Below are positions 11,678 through 24,165 of a DNA stretch of 64,000 nucleotides, piece after piece. The position numbers and the translations under genes were made by a program. How positions within the stretch are numbered: position 1 is the stretch's first letter; every line of letters begins with the position of its first letter. Origin of the DNA: Dryocosmus kuriphilus. Its lineage: Eukaryota > Arthropoda > Insecta > Hymenoptera > Cynipidae. The notes under the pieces were generated by a model. That model was not told where the DNA came from. It ran no database searches and saw only the letters and a program-made list of their open reading frames with translations. Location of the stretch: assembly GCA_038277395.1 (NCBI GenBank), contig CM076192.1, positions 197,101,647-197,165,646 of the forward strand, given 5' to 3'.

Positions 11678-14657
11678 TTATGTAGCTTTGCGAACTCGGA
11701 AGTTCATTGCCTCAGCTACCCAGAAACGCCACGCATCTCTATCCTGTGCATCTTCCAACCAGTTTATATAATCATGTCCTAGCTCTTTCAAATCATCCCT
11801 TACGTTTTTCTCCCATCTGCTTCTCGGTCTGCCTAGAGGTGTCTTACTAATCGGTTTCCCTCTCAAAACTTGCGCCACTGTTATTTCGCTGCCCATTCTT
11901 GCAGCATGTCCCGCCCAGCTTAATTTCCACGCTTTCATTACTCTATTAATGTTTACTGACCCGTATAGTGCATGCAGCTCATCATTATGCAGTCTTCTCC
12001 ATTCACCAGTCTCTTCGTCCCTTTTGGGACCATAGATTTTTCCAAGTACTTTATTTTCGAATACTTTAACCTGTTCTCCTCTCCTTTCGTCAGCGCCCAC
12101 GTTTCGCATCCGTACATGACGATCGGCATTATTATCGTTTTGTAAATTCTTACTTTGATGTTTCTAGATAGCGGTCGCGATTTTAGTAATGTATTTGCTG
12201 CATAGTAGCACCGATTGCCAGCGTGCAGCCGCCTGTTGATTTCCGCTTTAATGTTATTGTCGCTAGTTATAGTAGTCCCGAGGTATTTAAACTCATTAAC
12301 TCTTTCAAATTTCATATTTCCGGCCATTAGATACCTCTCTTTATTGCTTTGTCCTAATCTGTCGACGATCAAATATTTCGTCTTCGATTGGCTAACTTCT
12401 AAACCTATTTCCTTGGCTTTTGTGATCAAGATTTCCGCATTTTTAGCTACCGTTTCTCTATCATCCCCGAATAAGTCGAGATCATTTGCATATCACAGAA
12501 TTTGTATTATCCCATTGAGGGTAGCACCGGACGGATTCGCTTGTACTTCTCCGACCACGTATTCTAAAACTAAGTTGAAAAGGATTCACGAAAGCGCATC
12601 GCCCTGTTTCAGGCCATCGCGGATCAAAAACTCTTTAGATAAACTTCCGTTTACGCGTATCCTACCCCTACTGCCGCTTAAGCAAACTTCAATAAGTCTA
12701 ACCAATTTCCTTGGTACGCCCAAGAACTCCAGAATCCAGTACATTCGTGAGCGTATAATAGGGTCGTAAGCTTCTTTGAAGTCGATAAAAAGCTGATTTA
12801 TTGCTTCATTAAGTTCCCATTTCTTTTCTAACTGTTGTCTAATTGTAAACATTTGATCGCTTGTAGAACGGTTTCGGCGGAATCCACACTGGTAATCCCC
12901 AATGATTTCCTCAGCAAAAGGCGTTAGTCTACTTAAGATTACATTGGTCAGGATCTTCTAGCACGAAGGCACAAGTGAAATTCCCCGACAATTGTTACAG
13001 TTCCTTTTATCGCCTTTTTTAAAAATGGGTACAATGATAGAGGTATTCCATTCTTCCGTTATGCGTTCTGGTTTCCAGATTGCGCGTATTAATTTACAAA
13101 TTTGGCTTGTGAGGCGAGGGCCCCCATTTTTTATCAGTTCTGACGGTACGTCGTCAATGCCCGCGGCTTTGTTATTTTTCAACTTCTTTATGGCCATTTC
13201 TATTTCTTTATCAGTAGGCTCATCAATTAGTAGATCAGCAGTGTGGATTTCACCGAGATTAACTTCAACGGGGGCTTCGCGTACGTTCATTATCTTATCA
13301 AAATAGTTTTTCCATAAATTTAGTCTTTCTGTTGAATTACCTACTAAGTTGCCATTTTCGTCCCTCATTACTTCCGTTCTACTTTGAAAGCCTTTTCTTA
13401 TAAAATTGATTCCCCTGTACATCTCACGCGGGTTATTTTGCTTATTATGCGTGTCTATTGACAGTATTTTATTCTTCTCCCACTCCCTTCTCTTGGATCT
13501 GTAAAACCTATTTGTACTTTTACTAATCTCGAGATACTTCTTATGTGTTTGATCGCACTTATTTTGTAAACTAATTTCTTTGGCCTTTGTTCGCTTTCCA
13601 AACCATAGTTTGCCCTTTTCGTCGAACCATCGTTTGCTTTCGTTTACTTTCTTTAAACCTATAGTAATTTCGCGGCTGTTTTTATCGCCTCTTTCATATT
13701 GCCCCACAGGGTTTCCGGATCCTCCTCACAATTATCGCTATCGTCTTCCTGTTTTTGAAGAGCGTCGAAACTATTAGAAATCTTTACTAGATAATTCAAT
13801 ATTTCTGTTGGCATTTTAAACTTATCTATATCGAAACGTACTGCTGGCGCTGGAGGGCTAGTTTTCTTATTTAACGCCAGTCTCGATCTTAGTTTCACTA
13901 TCACGAGAAAGTGGTCTGAATTTAAATCCGCCCCCCTGTACGATATTACATCGAGAATGTTTGTATGACGTCTTCTGTCAATTAAAATGTGATCAATCTG
14001 ATTCTGTGTGATACCATCTGGTGATGTCCAGGTGGCCTTATGTATATTTTTATGCTTGAAATATGTGCTTTTAACAACGAGGTTCTTTGAAGCAGCAAAG
14101 TTTATAACTCTAGTCCCATTATCATTACTGATGTCATGCAAGCTTTCTGACCCTATTGTAGGCCTGTACACCGGTTCTTTTCCAATTTTCGCGTTGAAGT
14201 CTCCCAATACTATTTTTGCGTCAAACTTCGAGAACTTGTCAAAAACTTGTTCGACTGTTTTGTAAAAAAGATCTTTAGTATTTTCGTCTTTGTCCTCGGT
14301 AGGGCAGTGCACGTTCATTAGCACCTGTTTGCAGAAATTACCCTTTAGTACAATATATGATAACCGCTCGTTACTGAATTGCATATCGATGACCGCTTGC
14401 GAAATTCGTTTATTAATAAGAAACCCGTTCCTCAGTTTGCGCCCTTTAGCTCTCCCATAGTGAAAAGTGTAGTTCTCCTTGGAGATTGATTCATACTCGC
14501 CAGGCCAGCAGGTTTCTTGAAGTGCTATTATATCAATGTCGTATCTCTTTGCTATCTCAATGAATTCGCTAAATCCGCCAGTATTTAGACTACGCGCGTT
14601 CAGAGTTACCGTCTAAAGATATTTTATTGTAGTTGTTCGTTTTTGGAAGTTAGCCAT
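11678..14657 (-). pseudogene. LINE endonuclease-reverse transcriptase, broken
   Basis: The protein nicks target DNA and reverse-transcribes the element RNA. Likely start ATG at 14657-14655 (MANFQKRTT), with an in-frame TAG at 14615-14613. Endonuclease motifs in order: LNARS (about 14605), LQETCW (about 14535), GDFNAKIG (about 14205), QNQIDHILIDRR (about 13990) and NSDHFLV (about 13915). A frameshift occurs near 13690. RT follows: NNKAAGIDDVPSE (about 13160), a stop near 12958, FKEAYD (about 12770), GLKQGDALS (about 12610) then a TGA near 12587, and the catalytic box YAND instead of YADD near 12490, preceded by a TGA. After SQSKTKYL and a frameshift near 12060 comes the C-terminal GRPRSRWE...DRDAW region. 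Several stops, at least two frameshifts and a changed catalytic Asp: inactive. Confidence 0.92.
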
Positions 14658-15268
14658 GATAGTTTTAAGAAAGTCCGCACGTTAGGGATCCTGTTCCGAT
14701 CGTAGTTGAGTCCGCCGTCCCAGGAGTGATAACCCCCATACCTCCCTAGGTCTAAGTATGGGAGCTTTCCGACTTTGACAAGGACCGTGTCAACTTGTCG
14801 TCACACACATTACGGCTTCATTCTTGTATCCTAACGTCCCCCTGCAAGGCAGTGCGCTACACTGGCATCAATACCACGTTGAACCTACAGGCGAATCATT
14901 GCACACATCCCTTGCGTGCAGTGTCGTCGCTGTGGTGTCCAATGGGGCAGCAGGGTTTTCCCCTTACAAGATTTTTAATTTTGGTTCGGGTAGTGTTTCT
15001 AGGTGGAAACACTCTGAGCCTCGGCCTGGTAGAACCCACCTATTGCGTATGGACGCGAAAGGGTGAATCCCCCCAAACCATGGCCGTCGTGTACCTATTT
15101 TTTACCAATGTTGGTTCACCACACCCACGACTGGTTCCTATCGGCTGTCTGCGACTGCTTATTTTTGTATTCACAGCTAACCTCGGAAGCTGTTCAACCT
15201 CACGGGCCGTTCCTCTATCCGCAACCTGAGGTCGCGCTGGGTAGTGGTGATAGGGACCCAACAAGCAG
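14658..15268 (-). other. LINE 5' leader region
   Basis: This GC-richer stretch lies between the start of the LINE ORF and the upstream target duplication. It is open in several frames on both strands with no recognisable protein domain, so I read it as the 5' untranslated region with internal promoter function, as usual for LINEs. Full length up to the target duplication suggests the insertion was not much 5'-truncated. Confidence 0.6.
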
Positions 15269-15283
15269 GGAGTAATCACCCTT
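15269..15283. repeat. Target-site duplication of the LINE, right copy
   Basis: GGAGTAATCACCCTT is identical to 11653-11667. Removing one copy plus 11668-15268 restores the likely empty site, '..tatggattGGAGTAATC..' joined to '..CACCCTTggtgtc..'. Confidence 0.93.
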
Positions 15284-17228
15284 GGTGTCTAAAAATTAAC
15301 AAATCCTGAAGTCGATACTTTTCAACAAGAAAACCGTTAATATTTTTCCGAAAAGACATTTGGGGATGCTCATCTTAGCTTTCAATGTCGAAGAGTTGCT
15401 ATTTACTACTTTGTAATGTATGAGCTTTATGACTTGATAAATTTTCGACAATATGGGGATGTCTGCGCAAGATCTAGTGCCATTGAGTCTTTTCCTGACA
15501 CAATATTCCATCCAGAGTTATCTAGGATTGTGTATCTTTCTTTCCCATTTCCTGAATTTGTCGATTACGCGCTGAAAATAGTTGCCCTTAGCACTTGATC
15601 AATTTTAAAAAAACAAGGGTGATTTCTACCAAGTAACATGGTGAAAAACATCCCATTATTGATCCTCTTCCTGGGCTGACACAAAATCGGGTTAAAATTA
15701 AAAGGAAACGATAGACGGCCAGCATGAACTCACGGATACAAATTGTAAGCGCGGGTATGAATGTGAGAGTGTGAACGAGAATGGCTATTATTAAGTAGTC
15801 GATGTAAAACTGGATTGATGGACACCGATGTGAGTGAGTTTAATTGAAAGAGTACTGAACTTTCGAGATGTGGTCGGGTCGTTGAGGCCTACCTGCCTCC
15901 CAGAAGCCAGGATCCTTGGTAATTAACATTGAACGCCAACTGTAGAGGGGAAAGGGGGGAATGATACCCGAACACGAGTCCACCCGCCGAGGCGTCAGAT
16001 CCCCGTGTCGTAGCAACTTCTATCACTTGTCATACATGCACCAGCACCACAGCCTGGAAACACGCAATATATCATGATGGAGAATCACATTCGTTTGAGA
16101 GTTTATGGGATTATTTTCGGTGGCCTGAGATGTCGAGGTGCAGTCGCGGCCATTTTGCTGGCAACATCAGGTCTCCGTATACCACGAGAGGACGATCAGT
16201 TGGTTGAGTTACCGACAGCAGGGCGAGCTAAGAGTCCAGAGGGCAGCACCTCAGGGACTCAGAGGGACACGGGGCGGATGCTTGTCGGCGAGCAGAGTGC
16301 AGACGCCATTTCTGTGCTGGCCAACTTTAAGTAATGTCTGCTTGTAAAATCGCTGCAGTGGCCGAATTTAGTGTGGATTGCCAAAGAAAAATCAGAGATA
16401 ATGAACCACCAGATATCTGGCCTTCGGGGAGCCAGGTAGGCCACATAAATTTTTTTTGTAGTTCTCCAAGTTTGTATAGACTTTGTTTTTTTCATGTGTA
16501 TTTGTTGCGAATTCAGCCTACACGCCATATTGAATGTCGAGTCACGCTTTCGAGAAAATTAAAAGTTTCTTCTCTTTTTTTTTTTTCTTCCCGCTCTCCT
16601 CCAAATTTTTCGTGATTGATCGAATAAGTATTGTATAGTTTATAGAGAAAATTCATCGTGAGCGGAATCTGTCGGAATGTAGATATTACTTGCCTATTAG
16701 ATCAAACCTTGGTACTTTGCCTTGCAGTCAATGACCTTACCGGATATAAGTTTTAGCGTCCATGCCGACGCACCTGATTATCCTTTCTTTTTCTATTCTT
16801 AACTCCTTTCGAAGATGTAAACATTGTTTCATATCAACATTTCACATTATTCTTAATAAACTCTTAGCTCATGGTTTTCTTTTCATCAAAATGCTGAATC
16901 TTCTTTCTGTACTTAGGATAAAATTCTGACTCGTTTCTCTGCCCCCATCATATCCCTCTCCATCCGAGCTTCCACGGGACTAATTATTTGAGCTGCTCGA
17001 CTTTTCTTTTTGGTCTCTTCACCAATTTTGTTGGTTTATCATTCTTTAAATTTTTTTTATTTTCTTACAGCGACATCCCTTTCGGGTGTATGGCGCCTAA
17101 CAACATAACTAAAAAATTCTCATCGCGCAAATTTTACAAATCAACTTTACGACTCACGTAGGATATCGCCAATTGTAGCAATACTCGAGGACTTCCGTCC
17201 CATGAGGCCCGGATTATCTTTATAAACT
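15284..17228. other. Flank and probable 5' LTR of the Ty3-type element, not delimited
   Basis: 15284-15900 shows no gene. From about 15880 composition becomes GC-richer, and an open stretch at 16074-16347 has no recognised domain. The primer-site-like sequence at 17230 implies that a 5' LTR ends just before it. I could not find a matching 3' LTR after 23490, so the LTR limits remain unknown. Confidence 0.4.
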
Positions 17229-17229
17229 T

Positions 17230-17247
17230 TGGCGCTCAACGTATGGA
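17230..17247 (+). other. Primer-binding-site-like sequence of the Ty3-type element
   Basis: TGGCGCTCAACGTATGG resembles the TGGCGCCCAAC-type sites complementary to the 3' end of tRNA-Lys, used by many insect Ty3-type elements. It lies about 450 bases before the first gag codons, which suits a 5' leader. Two or three positions differ from the usual sequence, fitting the decayed state of the element. Confidence 0.45.
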
Positions 17248-17689
17248 ACGAGACGAATCAGATTGGGAATCTGATTTTTTTTTGGAGTTTTAACCATTTT
17301 GCTAATTTGTTGAGCTTGAACAGCCATTACCGTCTTACCATCTTTCCTGAATTGAAGTTTTCACACTCGTGTGAGATAAGATGAACCGAGTTGAAGTAGA
17401 GAAACGAATTCAATTATGATTGTGGTGTTTTGGGAACCATTCGCATTCGCACCTTCATTTTAGCTCATTGTTTGGTTGGTTCGGTGTGATCATGCTGCAT
17501 GAGTACGCATTGTATATTATGTTTTTAAGCGCTTCTGTCTTCACAACTGTTTTATTTTATTCTATTTTTTCCTATATATTTTCTCGGCGCCAACCATTTG
17601 GAGTTTCGATACTCGCCGTCTTGTGTGCGTTTATTATTTTTTTAGAGTAGGATTTTTTAGTTTTTGAAGCAGTTAAGGATCGGACCGCG

Positions 17690-19795
17690 ATGGAGGATTT
17701 GACGATCAATATAGACAAATTGTGGGCGGAGACGACTGACTCTGTCGTGGTTTGGGCGAGCTGCATGAGGCTGGAGGAGCTACGAGGTATTTTGAGGCAC
17801 CTCGGACTCAAATTTGAGGGCAGGAGATGGCCATGCGTTGGCGCTTGGTTAAATTTCATCAGAATTGTCGGCATATGCATGAGACTTTGGTCGAGGATGC
17901 GGAAGGTGATGAATCTCCCACATCGACGTGCTCCAGAGAAACGCTTTGTACCTATAATTCGAAAATTGGCCTCCCTCCTTCTACCGCGGTAGAGGCTAGC
18001 ACCATTAGCCAAACTCAAGTAGGGTTTACAGTGGAAGGAAGCCCTAATACTCTTGAATTCTCACACGGACCATGTCGGAGCAAATGTGGGGTGACTTTTG
18101 TGGCCCCTATCGCGAACTATACCACCGTGCCGCCTTCCAACCAAGCACTGCAGTTCAGTCCCCCAATTAGTATGACCGCTATGGTCCCCAGGCCTTTTCA
18201 GGTTTTGGTGCGGTTCACGGATACCCGGATGATCCTTAAATCGAGTGGGGAGGATTTGAGTAATAATGAAGAACAAAGGGAACTGGGGGAGCCAAACCTG
18301 GTGGATAAAAGCATTCGTCGGAGAGTTATCTGGATCGCGATACCGAGTTAGATGCTAGTTATGTCACGGCTGCGCACTTTAGTCATAATCCGTTTTTGCG
18401 TCAATATGGGCCAAATCACGATCCCTTTACCTTCAACCAGGATCCTTTCGCTGATGTGGGGCAATCGAGCCAATATCGGGCGTTCATTTCCGCACAGAAG
18501 GATGGAAAAATCGGGTCAATCCATTTGGAGCACGAATTCGAACACCCATAATATTGTGCAGAAATGGAATATAAACTAAAGCGGAAAACTGAATAGTAGC
18601 GCGGAAGAGTTCCTTACCAGAGTGGGGGAGTGTCGTATCGGTAGTTCTCTAACGGATGGGGAGATTTTTAATTCACTGCCGTTTCTGCTTCAACCACCAG
18701 CCCAATACTGGTATCGGTTGAATTGTATTAAGTGGAAATCGTGGGCCGAATTTGTTGTTTCCTTCAAGCGCTGATATGGCGGAGTAAACTTCCAGACACG
18801 AGTTAGGGATGAGGGGTGACGTAGAACCCAGGGTCCGGACGAGCTCATTGCCGATTATTTATTATGCATTCGTTTAATTTTTCAGCATTACGGTCCTCCG
18901 ATTTCGGAATATGAGCAATTGCAGCTAGAAATTAACAACTTGCACCCAAAATACGTTGGAGCTCTTCCGAAGTTCGATTATAAGCCCTTCGACGAGCTAG
19001 AGGAAGCGGCTGAGTGGTTCGAGGCGTCTAGGGAAATTGAAAAACTTATATACCCCCTCCCCCTTTGAAGGAGAGCTTTGTCCCGGAGTTCTCTTGTAGA
19101 TGTAGTCAAAATAAGAAGCCGGAAGGAGTCGCAGCTGCGGGGACAGAAATGAATGGTCCAAATATGGACCAACAGACGAAGTCCGGAAACAATAATTCCG
19201 CCGATAACAGTACTACTCCAAGCATAAATAAGAAGAAACCTAGATGTTGTGCGTAGTAATAAATCAAATAATGATCAGAATCTAACGTCGACAGAGTCCG
19301 CGTCAACCGGCAAGGCAGACAGTCAGTGTGCTGGTGCTAATAATCCAACCGTGGCGCAACCAAATGTTCTGAATCTGTTTAGCTATTTTGCACATTTTGA
19401 CCACCTTGCGCCTTTTTTCCGGGCTATTTTAAGGCAACAATGATGCCAGCTTGTCCCAGCTTTCCTTCGGTGGATACCCAGGCCACCCATGCACCGAGAA
19501 CTCCGTATGCGGTGGTGGGATCTGAACTGAAGGAGACAGTTCCTTCAACCCAGCCCCCTAATGTGTCCACTCACCCTAGTGCCACTATTAATATGGAGAT
19601 TCTTGGCGGTATTTGGAATTGTACGGAACAAGGGCATAATTAAAGCTCTTGTTCTAAGACTCAGAAGGTTTTCTGCCACTCTTGTGGCCAACCTGGTCAG
19701 TATTCGAGCAGCTGTAGCGGATGCTCCGGACCCCGTCCGTGAAACGACTAAGGAGGAGAGACAATCGGGTCCCGCCAATTCCACGCCTTGTTATT
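17690..19795 (+). pseudogene. gag: Ty3-type gag, broken
   Basis: Gag is the capsid/nucleocapsid precursor. It starts at ATG 17690 (MEDLTINIDKLWAET). The N-terminal part shifts frame at about 17830 and continues to a stop near 18350. The capsid-like domain lies at about 18600-19080, with FLTRVGECR..., LTDGEIFNSLP, a W-rich 'WKSWAEFVVSFKR' and 'RRTQGPDELIADYL' followed by 'LHPKYVGALP'. Nucleocapsid lies at about 19610-19720: a first knuckle with its leading Cys lost (NCTEQGHN, then a TAA) and a second, CHSCGQPGQYSSSC, where the expected His is Gln. Several in-frame stops and shifts; inactive. Confidence 0.85.
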
Positions 19796-22700
19796 GAGGC
19801 CCTTAAATCCATAAAGATCAAGTAACTGCAGTTTTGGATGAAAGGAGCCTCTTTATTTCAGTTAGAGTTGATGGCCAGTCACTCTATGGACTCTTTGATC
19901 AAGGCTCATACTACACATATGTGGGCAAACCAGCCTTCAGCAAATTCCGCGCTTTGCTGGAGGGACTAGCTAACCTGGCACGCCCGTGTATTATGTACCC
20001 AAATAGCGTTGTCGAAGGAACAGCCTGACAAGCCACCTTACCATTAGGGTCTTTAGGTGTAAAGAAATGTCTGTATAATCATTTTGCACCACCTTTCGAT
20101 TGTGAAGTTTTTTTTTGGACATGATTTTGTCGAACTTTTCAATATTGATGTTAGATTTAAGCCCAGAATATGGAAATTAGGTGAAGGGAATTGGCGCGCT
20201 TATCAACGCCAATTGTTAGACTTGACAACATTGCTGACCCAACCCACTCTGGTGTCGGAGAAGAGTGTCTTGGCTCAGGATAACGCCACAGGGAAAACTA
20301 GTGGTCAAGTTTCCCCGGCGCGGAGGTAGCTCCGATAAAGTAAGGCCAGAGATCTGGATAGGTTTCTCTGGTAGAAAATCCCTCCCATGGCGATTAAAAT
20401 AACTGCGACTATTTTAACGAGGCACACCTTAGATGTACATGGCCACACTCCCATTAAACAATGCCATAGGCGATTATCTCCCAAATGTGAAAAAGCTCTT
20501 AGAGAGGCAGCTCAGGAGCTTGAGAGGAGGGAATAAGTAGTCCTAGTGGGAGCATATGATGAGCGATGATGATCATGTTGATAGAGTCGGACGTAGGTTA
20601 TAGGCTTTGCATTTATTTTAGAAAGCTGAATGAACTGGCGAAAAAGGATGCTTCCCCTATGCGGAATATTAGTGAGATATTGGAAAAAACTCGCATCAGC
20701 ACAGTATATTTGAAACATCGATTTGAGTCAGGCTTACCACCAAATTCCGTTGGCGGAGGAAAGCAAGGAGCTCACTGCTTTCCCGGTGCCGCGAAAAGGA
20801 CTCTTCGATTATAATGAAATGCAGTTCGGGTTGCCGAGAGTACGGGCTAGCTTTCAGCAATTGTTGGACCGTTTCATAGCGCCAAAATTTGAGCCCCACG
20901 CGTTTGCGTACAGAGACGACATCATAGTGGTCAGTGAGGCTTTCGAGGAACATATGCGCGGGTTAGAAAGGGTTTTAGATGCTATTCGTAATGCCGGTCT
21001 TACGGTGAATCGCTAGAAAAGTGAGTTCGGGTGTAGTCAGGTGCGGCATTTGGGTTACTTGGTTGATAGGACGGGGATGCCCCCGGATCGTGAAAAGATT
21101 GAACCAATAACCGACTACCCAGCTCCTAGGTACTTGCGACAGTTAAGGCGACTTGTGGGTATGGTGTGATGGTACAGGCGTTTTATAAAAAATTTTGCTA
21201 GAAAACCTGAACCCCCGTATCAGATATTAAAGAAAAACCGACGGTATATATGGGTGGAAGAGCAAGAGCAAGCCTTGCAAGCTTTGAAAAACGCTCTGAT
21301 TACCGCACCTACCTTATCGAGACCCGAATTCAGTCTGCCATTTGTTCTACATACAGGTGCTAGCAGTAACTGTTTGGGGGCCTTCCTGACGAAGGAATAG
21401 AATGGAGAAGAGCACGTTGTCGCATTCGCTAGTCGTTCAATTCAAGGAGTCGAGCAAAAATTATACCGAACAAGAGTTTTGGCTGTTGTTTGTGCCGTTT
21501 AAACTTCAGGCCCTATCTTGACGGATACCACCTTACGGTGGTCACATATCACAGCAGTGTGCGATGTCTACATCTCTTAAGAGACCCGACTGGTCGTTTG
21601 GATCGGTGGGCTTTAAAGCTGCTGCAGTACGACTTCGAGATGCGGCATAGCAGAGGTGCTTTACACCATATGCCTGGTGCTCTGTCTCGAATGCTCGAGC
21701 TTGAACCTGAAATGGTAACTGCTATTGGGGACACGGAGGACTTCAGGTTTGTCAGAAGATTCAAGTTAGTTCAGGAGATGCCGTACCAGTTCCCTGATTG
21801 GAAAGTGGAAGATGGACGGCTATATTTCCAGACGTCCGATCCCCTTACAGATTCCTTTTTGCCGGACTTAGAGCCGTGGAAATTGTTGTTGCCCCTGGAG
21901 CTTAGGAATATGGCTATAAGTGAGGCGTACAACACCACAACCTCGGGCAACCTTGGTGAAGACAAAACCTTCCAGCGACTTTCAATATTTTATTATTACC
22001 CTGATATGTCCAAGGACGTAGCGACCTATTTTCCCTCATGCAAAACCTGGCAGAAGATTAAGGTTCAGTAGGTAGGTCCTTCGGGCAAGATGGGTAAAGT
22101 GTTGATCGAGCAGCCTTTGTCGCTAGAAGTGGCGGATATTATGGATCTTCTCTCGCCTATTTGCTCAGGGAATTACTATATCATGATTTTTCAGGACATG
22201 TTTAACAAATGGATCGAGATACTGCCTCTGAGGAAAGCAAATGCCGTTGGTGTGCAGAAACCGTTCGATGAAACCATCTTGTTTAGGTGGGGAACTCCGG
22301 AAGCATTGTTCTCCGATAACGGCACCGAGTTTGTGAACAAATTAATTTCTAAGGCTGCATCGTAATTGGGATTCAGAAACTCAACTACCCGGCCCTACCA
22401 TGCGCAAGCTAACCCGGTGGATGAATCGAGTACTTAAACCCACGATGTTATCTTTGCAGAATGGGACCATCGGGATTGGGATAAGCATCTCCCAGATTGC
22501 CGGTTTGCGCATAACACCGCCGCACTTAGTTCCAATCGTGTGCAGCCAGCGCTCCTGAATTTCGGTCGGGAACTGTAACTGACCAAATCGTTGAGAAAAC
22601 AAGAAGAAGAAGTACCAGAAATTGTGCCGTTAGCTATGGAGGAATGGGAGGATAGGATTAAGAGATTGCCGGCACTTAGGGATTTAGTTGCACACCATTT

Positions 22701-22977
22701 AGATTTGAGATCAGATAGACAAGCGAAATATTATAATTGCCATCGCCGTGATGTCAAATATAGAATAGGAGATATCGTTGGGCGTCGAACTCATATTTCA
22801 TCTTCGGCTGTTAATTACGTCGCGAGTAAACTGTTTCCGAAATATGCGGAGCCATATAAGGTCGTGAGAGTAATCTCACAGGTATTATACGAGATACAGG
22901 ACGAGCCGGGAGTGGTTCAAAAGGCTCACTTGAAAGAACTAAAGCACTACTGGATGGTGGGATCCGATTCTTGTTAA
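19796..22977 (+). pseudogene. pol: Ty3-type pol (protease-RT-RNase H-integrase), broken
   Basis: Protease: GLFDQGSYYTYV at about 19890-19925, with the catalytic DTG/DSG changed to DQG. RT: HTLDVHGHTPIKQ (about 20427), FRKLNELAKKDA (about 20615), IDLSQAYHQIPLAEES (about 20715, after a TGA), FGLPRVRASFQ, and the catalytic box as YRDD near 20908 (YLDD is usual). Thumb/connection: FGCSQVRHLGYLVD. RNase H: 'LHTGASSNCLGAFL' at about 21350, where the catalytic Asp of TDAS is Gly, then RHSRGALHHMPGALSRM (about 21640). Integrase: the zinc site has lost both His and one Cys (about 21920-22050), core VADIMDLLSP (about 22132), SDNGTEF (about 22313), and NPVDES (about 22410), where E is expected near VD. 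The C-terminus ends VVQKAHLKELKHYWM at about 22960. Confidence 0.9.
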
Positions 22978-23494
22978 CGAGGAGCGTTCGTTTCAGTCCG
23001 GTGACCAGGAGGAGAGTGCCCCGCTTCCGTATCACGAAGATCGTGGCGATAGCTCGCCAGAGGGAACAGGCCACTCGGAGAGAGCCCCCAAGTCCCAGCG
23101 TGGCCAAATTTCAAATGGGCCCATAGGTACCAGTGGACACAGACGATCGTTTCGGGGATCATGTCCCGCAACTCACAGCCCGGAGAACGAGGATCCGTCA
23201 CAGGAATCCTCGCACCGCGAGCAAAGAGGGTGGGGCCGACCGCAAAATGTTACCAGAGGGTCATCGACCGGCCGCCGTAACATGCTGCGATGTCCAAGAT
23301 GGTCGAAGTGGATCCGGAGCAATCCCCAACACCATTAAATTCCCAGGACGCCAGAAGAACATGGAGAGACAGAGGCTTCCCGGAGGATCTACCGGTTGCG
23401 AGTTCGAAGGCCCTGAAGGTGCCACACGGCGAACGGGGTTGGGCAGGATCGTCGTATCAGTTCATAAAGTTTCGACCAATTTTTAAAATGTATG

Positions 23495-23870
23495 TTTGCC
23501 TCCAATTTTTTATCACTCATTTTCTCTAGATGTATACATGGCCTCACAGTACTGTATGGAACCAAAAAAGTAACAAAAAAGTTTTTGCGAAAATGAAAAA
23601 CATCGCTTTTAATAAGTAGCCCTATTACACATTCAAAAATTAGCTCTTTAATTGAAAAAGTATTGTAGTAATAGTATAAACTAAAAAAACGTAAAAAATA
23701 ATTTTTTTTAGCTCGGCTTCATCAGTCCCCGCCCTCCCTGCCCGGCCGAAAATTATGAACTGTATTTTAGTAAAGTGAATTTCGACCCAAATGCGCTCAT
23801 ATGCGATATCAGTAAAAAATTGTGCGCCAAACTAGCAGATGAGTTATAGCTATATATTAAAAGTCATAAT
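23495..23870. other. AT-rich spacer, no gene seen
   Basis: This is spacer between the Ty3 remnant and the next protein-coding remnants. No open frame of protein-like composition and no repeat recognised. Confidence 0.4.
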
Positions 23871-23871
23871 T

Positions 23872-24165
23872 TTATGTATACATATTGAGGTATTTGTCGT
23901 CTTCCTGCACACGCCACGATAAGCACTTGATCATCCAGATATTGCAAATACTAGATAAGAGGGAACTTACGTAAATCGGACGCCCATTGTGGAATCCAGG
24001 AGCAAAAGCTGAGACGAAAATAACTTCCGAAGTGTGAGGCTGTAAAGTCGCATTATTTAGAAGCATAAAATTATTTGGGTATTGCTGCCTAAGATTTTTA
24101 AACTGCAAATTATAAAATTCTTTTCCCCTGTCTTTGTGTAAGTTTCTTGGTAAACAACCCTGCAC
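23872..24165 (-). pseudogene. Unidentified minus-strand coding fragment with a strong splice-donor match
   Basis: The frame from about 24140 down to 23970 has protein-like composition (EFYNLQFKNLRQQ, then HTSEVIFVSAFAPGFHNG) and runs into TTTAC|GTAAGT near 23968, a strong 5' splice-site match. After it the frame loses protein-like character. It could be an exon of a minus-strand gene, or an inverted fragment of the neighbouring plus-strand element. I do not recognise a family. Confidence 0.3.

Larger units (their letters stand above)
11668..15268 (-). mobile_element. APE-type LINE (RTE-like), 3.6 kb, whole insertion
   Basis: This minus-strand non-LTR retrotransposon has an apurinic-type endonuclease and a reverse transcriptase in one frame. 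Its 3' end is a short ATT/AAT microsatellite at about 11668-11681 rather than poly(A), as in RTE-like elements. Exact 15-base target duplications flank it (11653-11667 and 15269-15283). About 600 bases of leader lie ahead of the ORF (14658-15268). RTE is my best guess at the clade, from the endonuclease/RT layout, single ORF and tail type; a related clade is possible. Confidence 0.9.
17229..23490 (+). mobile_element. Ty3-type LTR retrotransposon, decayed, no 3' LTR found
   Basis: The order is primer site, gag, protease, RT, RNase H, integrase, then a C-terminal tail, which is the Ty3 (gypsy) order: integrase follows RNase H. No env-like ORF is seen. All domains are in the plus direction and damaged by stops and frameshifts. 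The region after 22980 (to about 23490) looks like former coding or 3' leader sequence in shifting frames. A paired LTR was not recognised. Confidence 0.88.

Noticed and set aside
14795..15229. A protein-coding gene in the LINE leader
   Set aside because: Frames are open on both strands in a GC-richer leader, with no domain and no support; it lies inside the LINE between its ORF and its target duplication.
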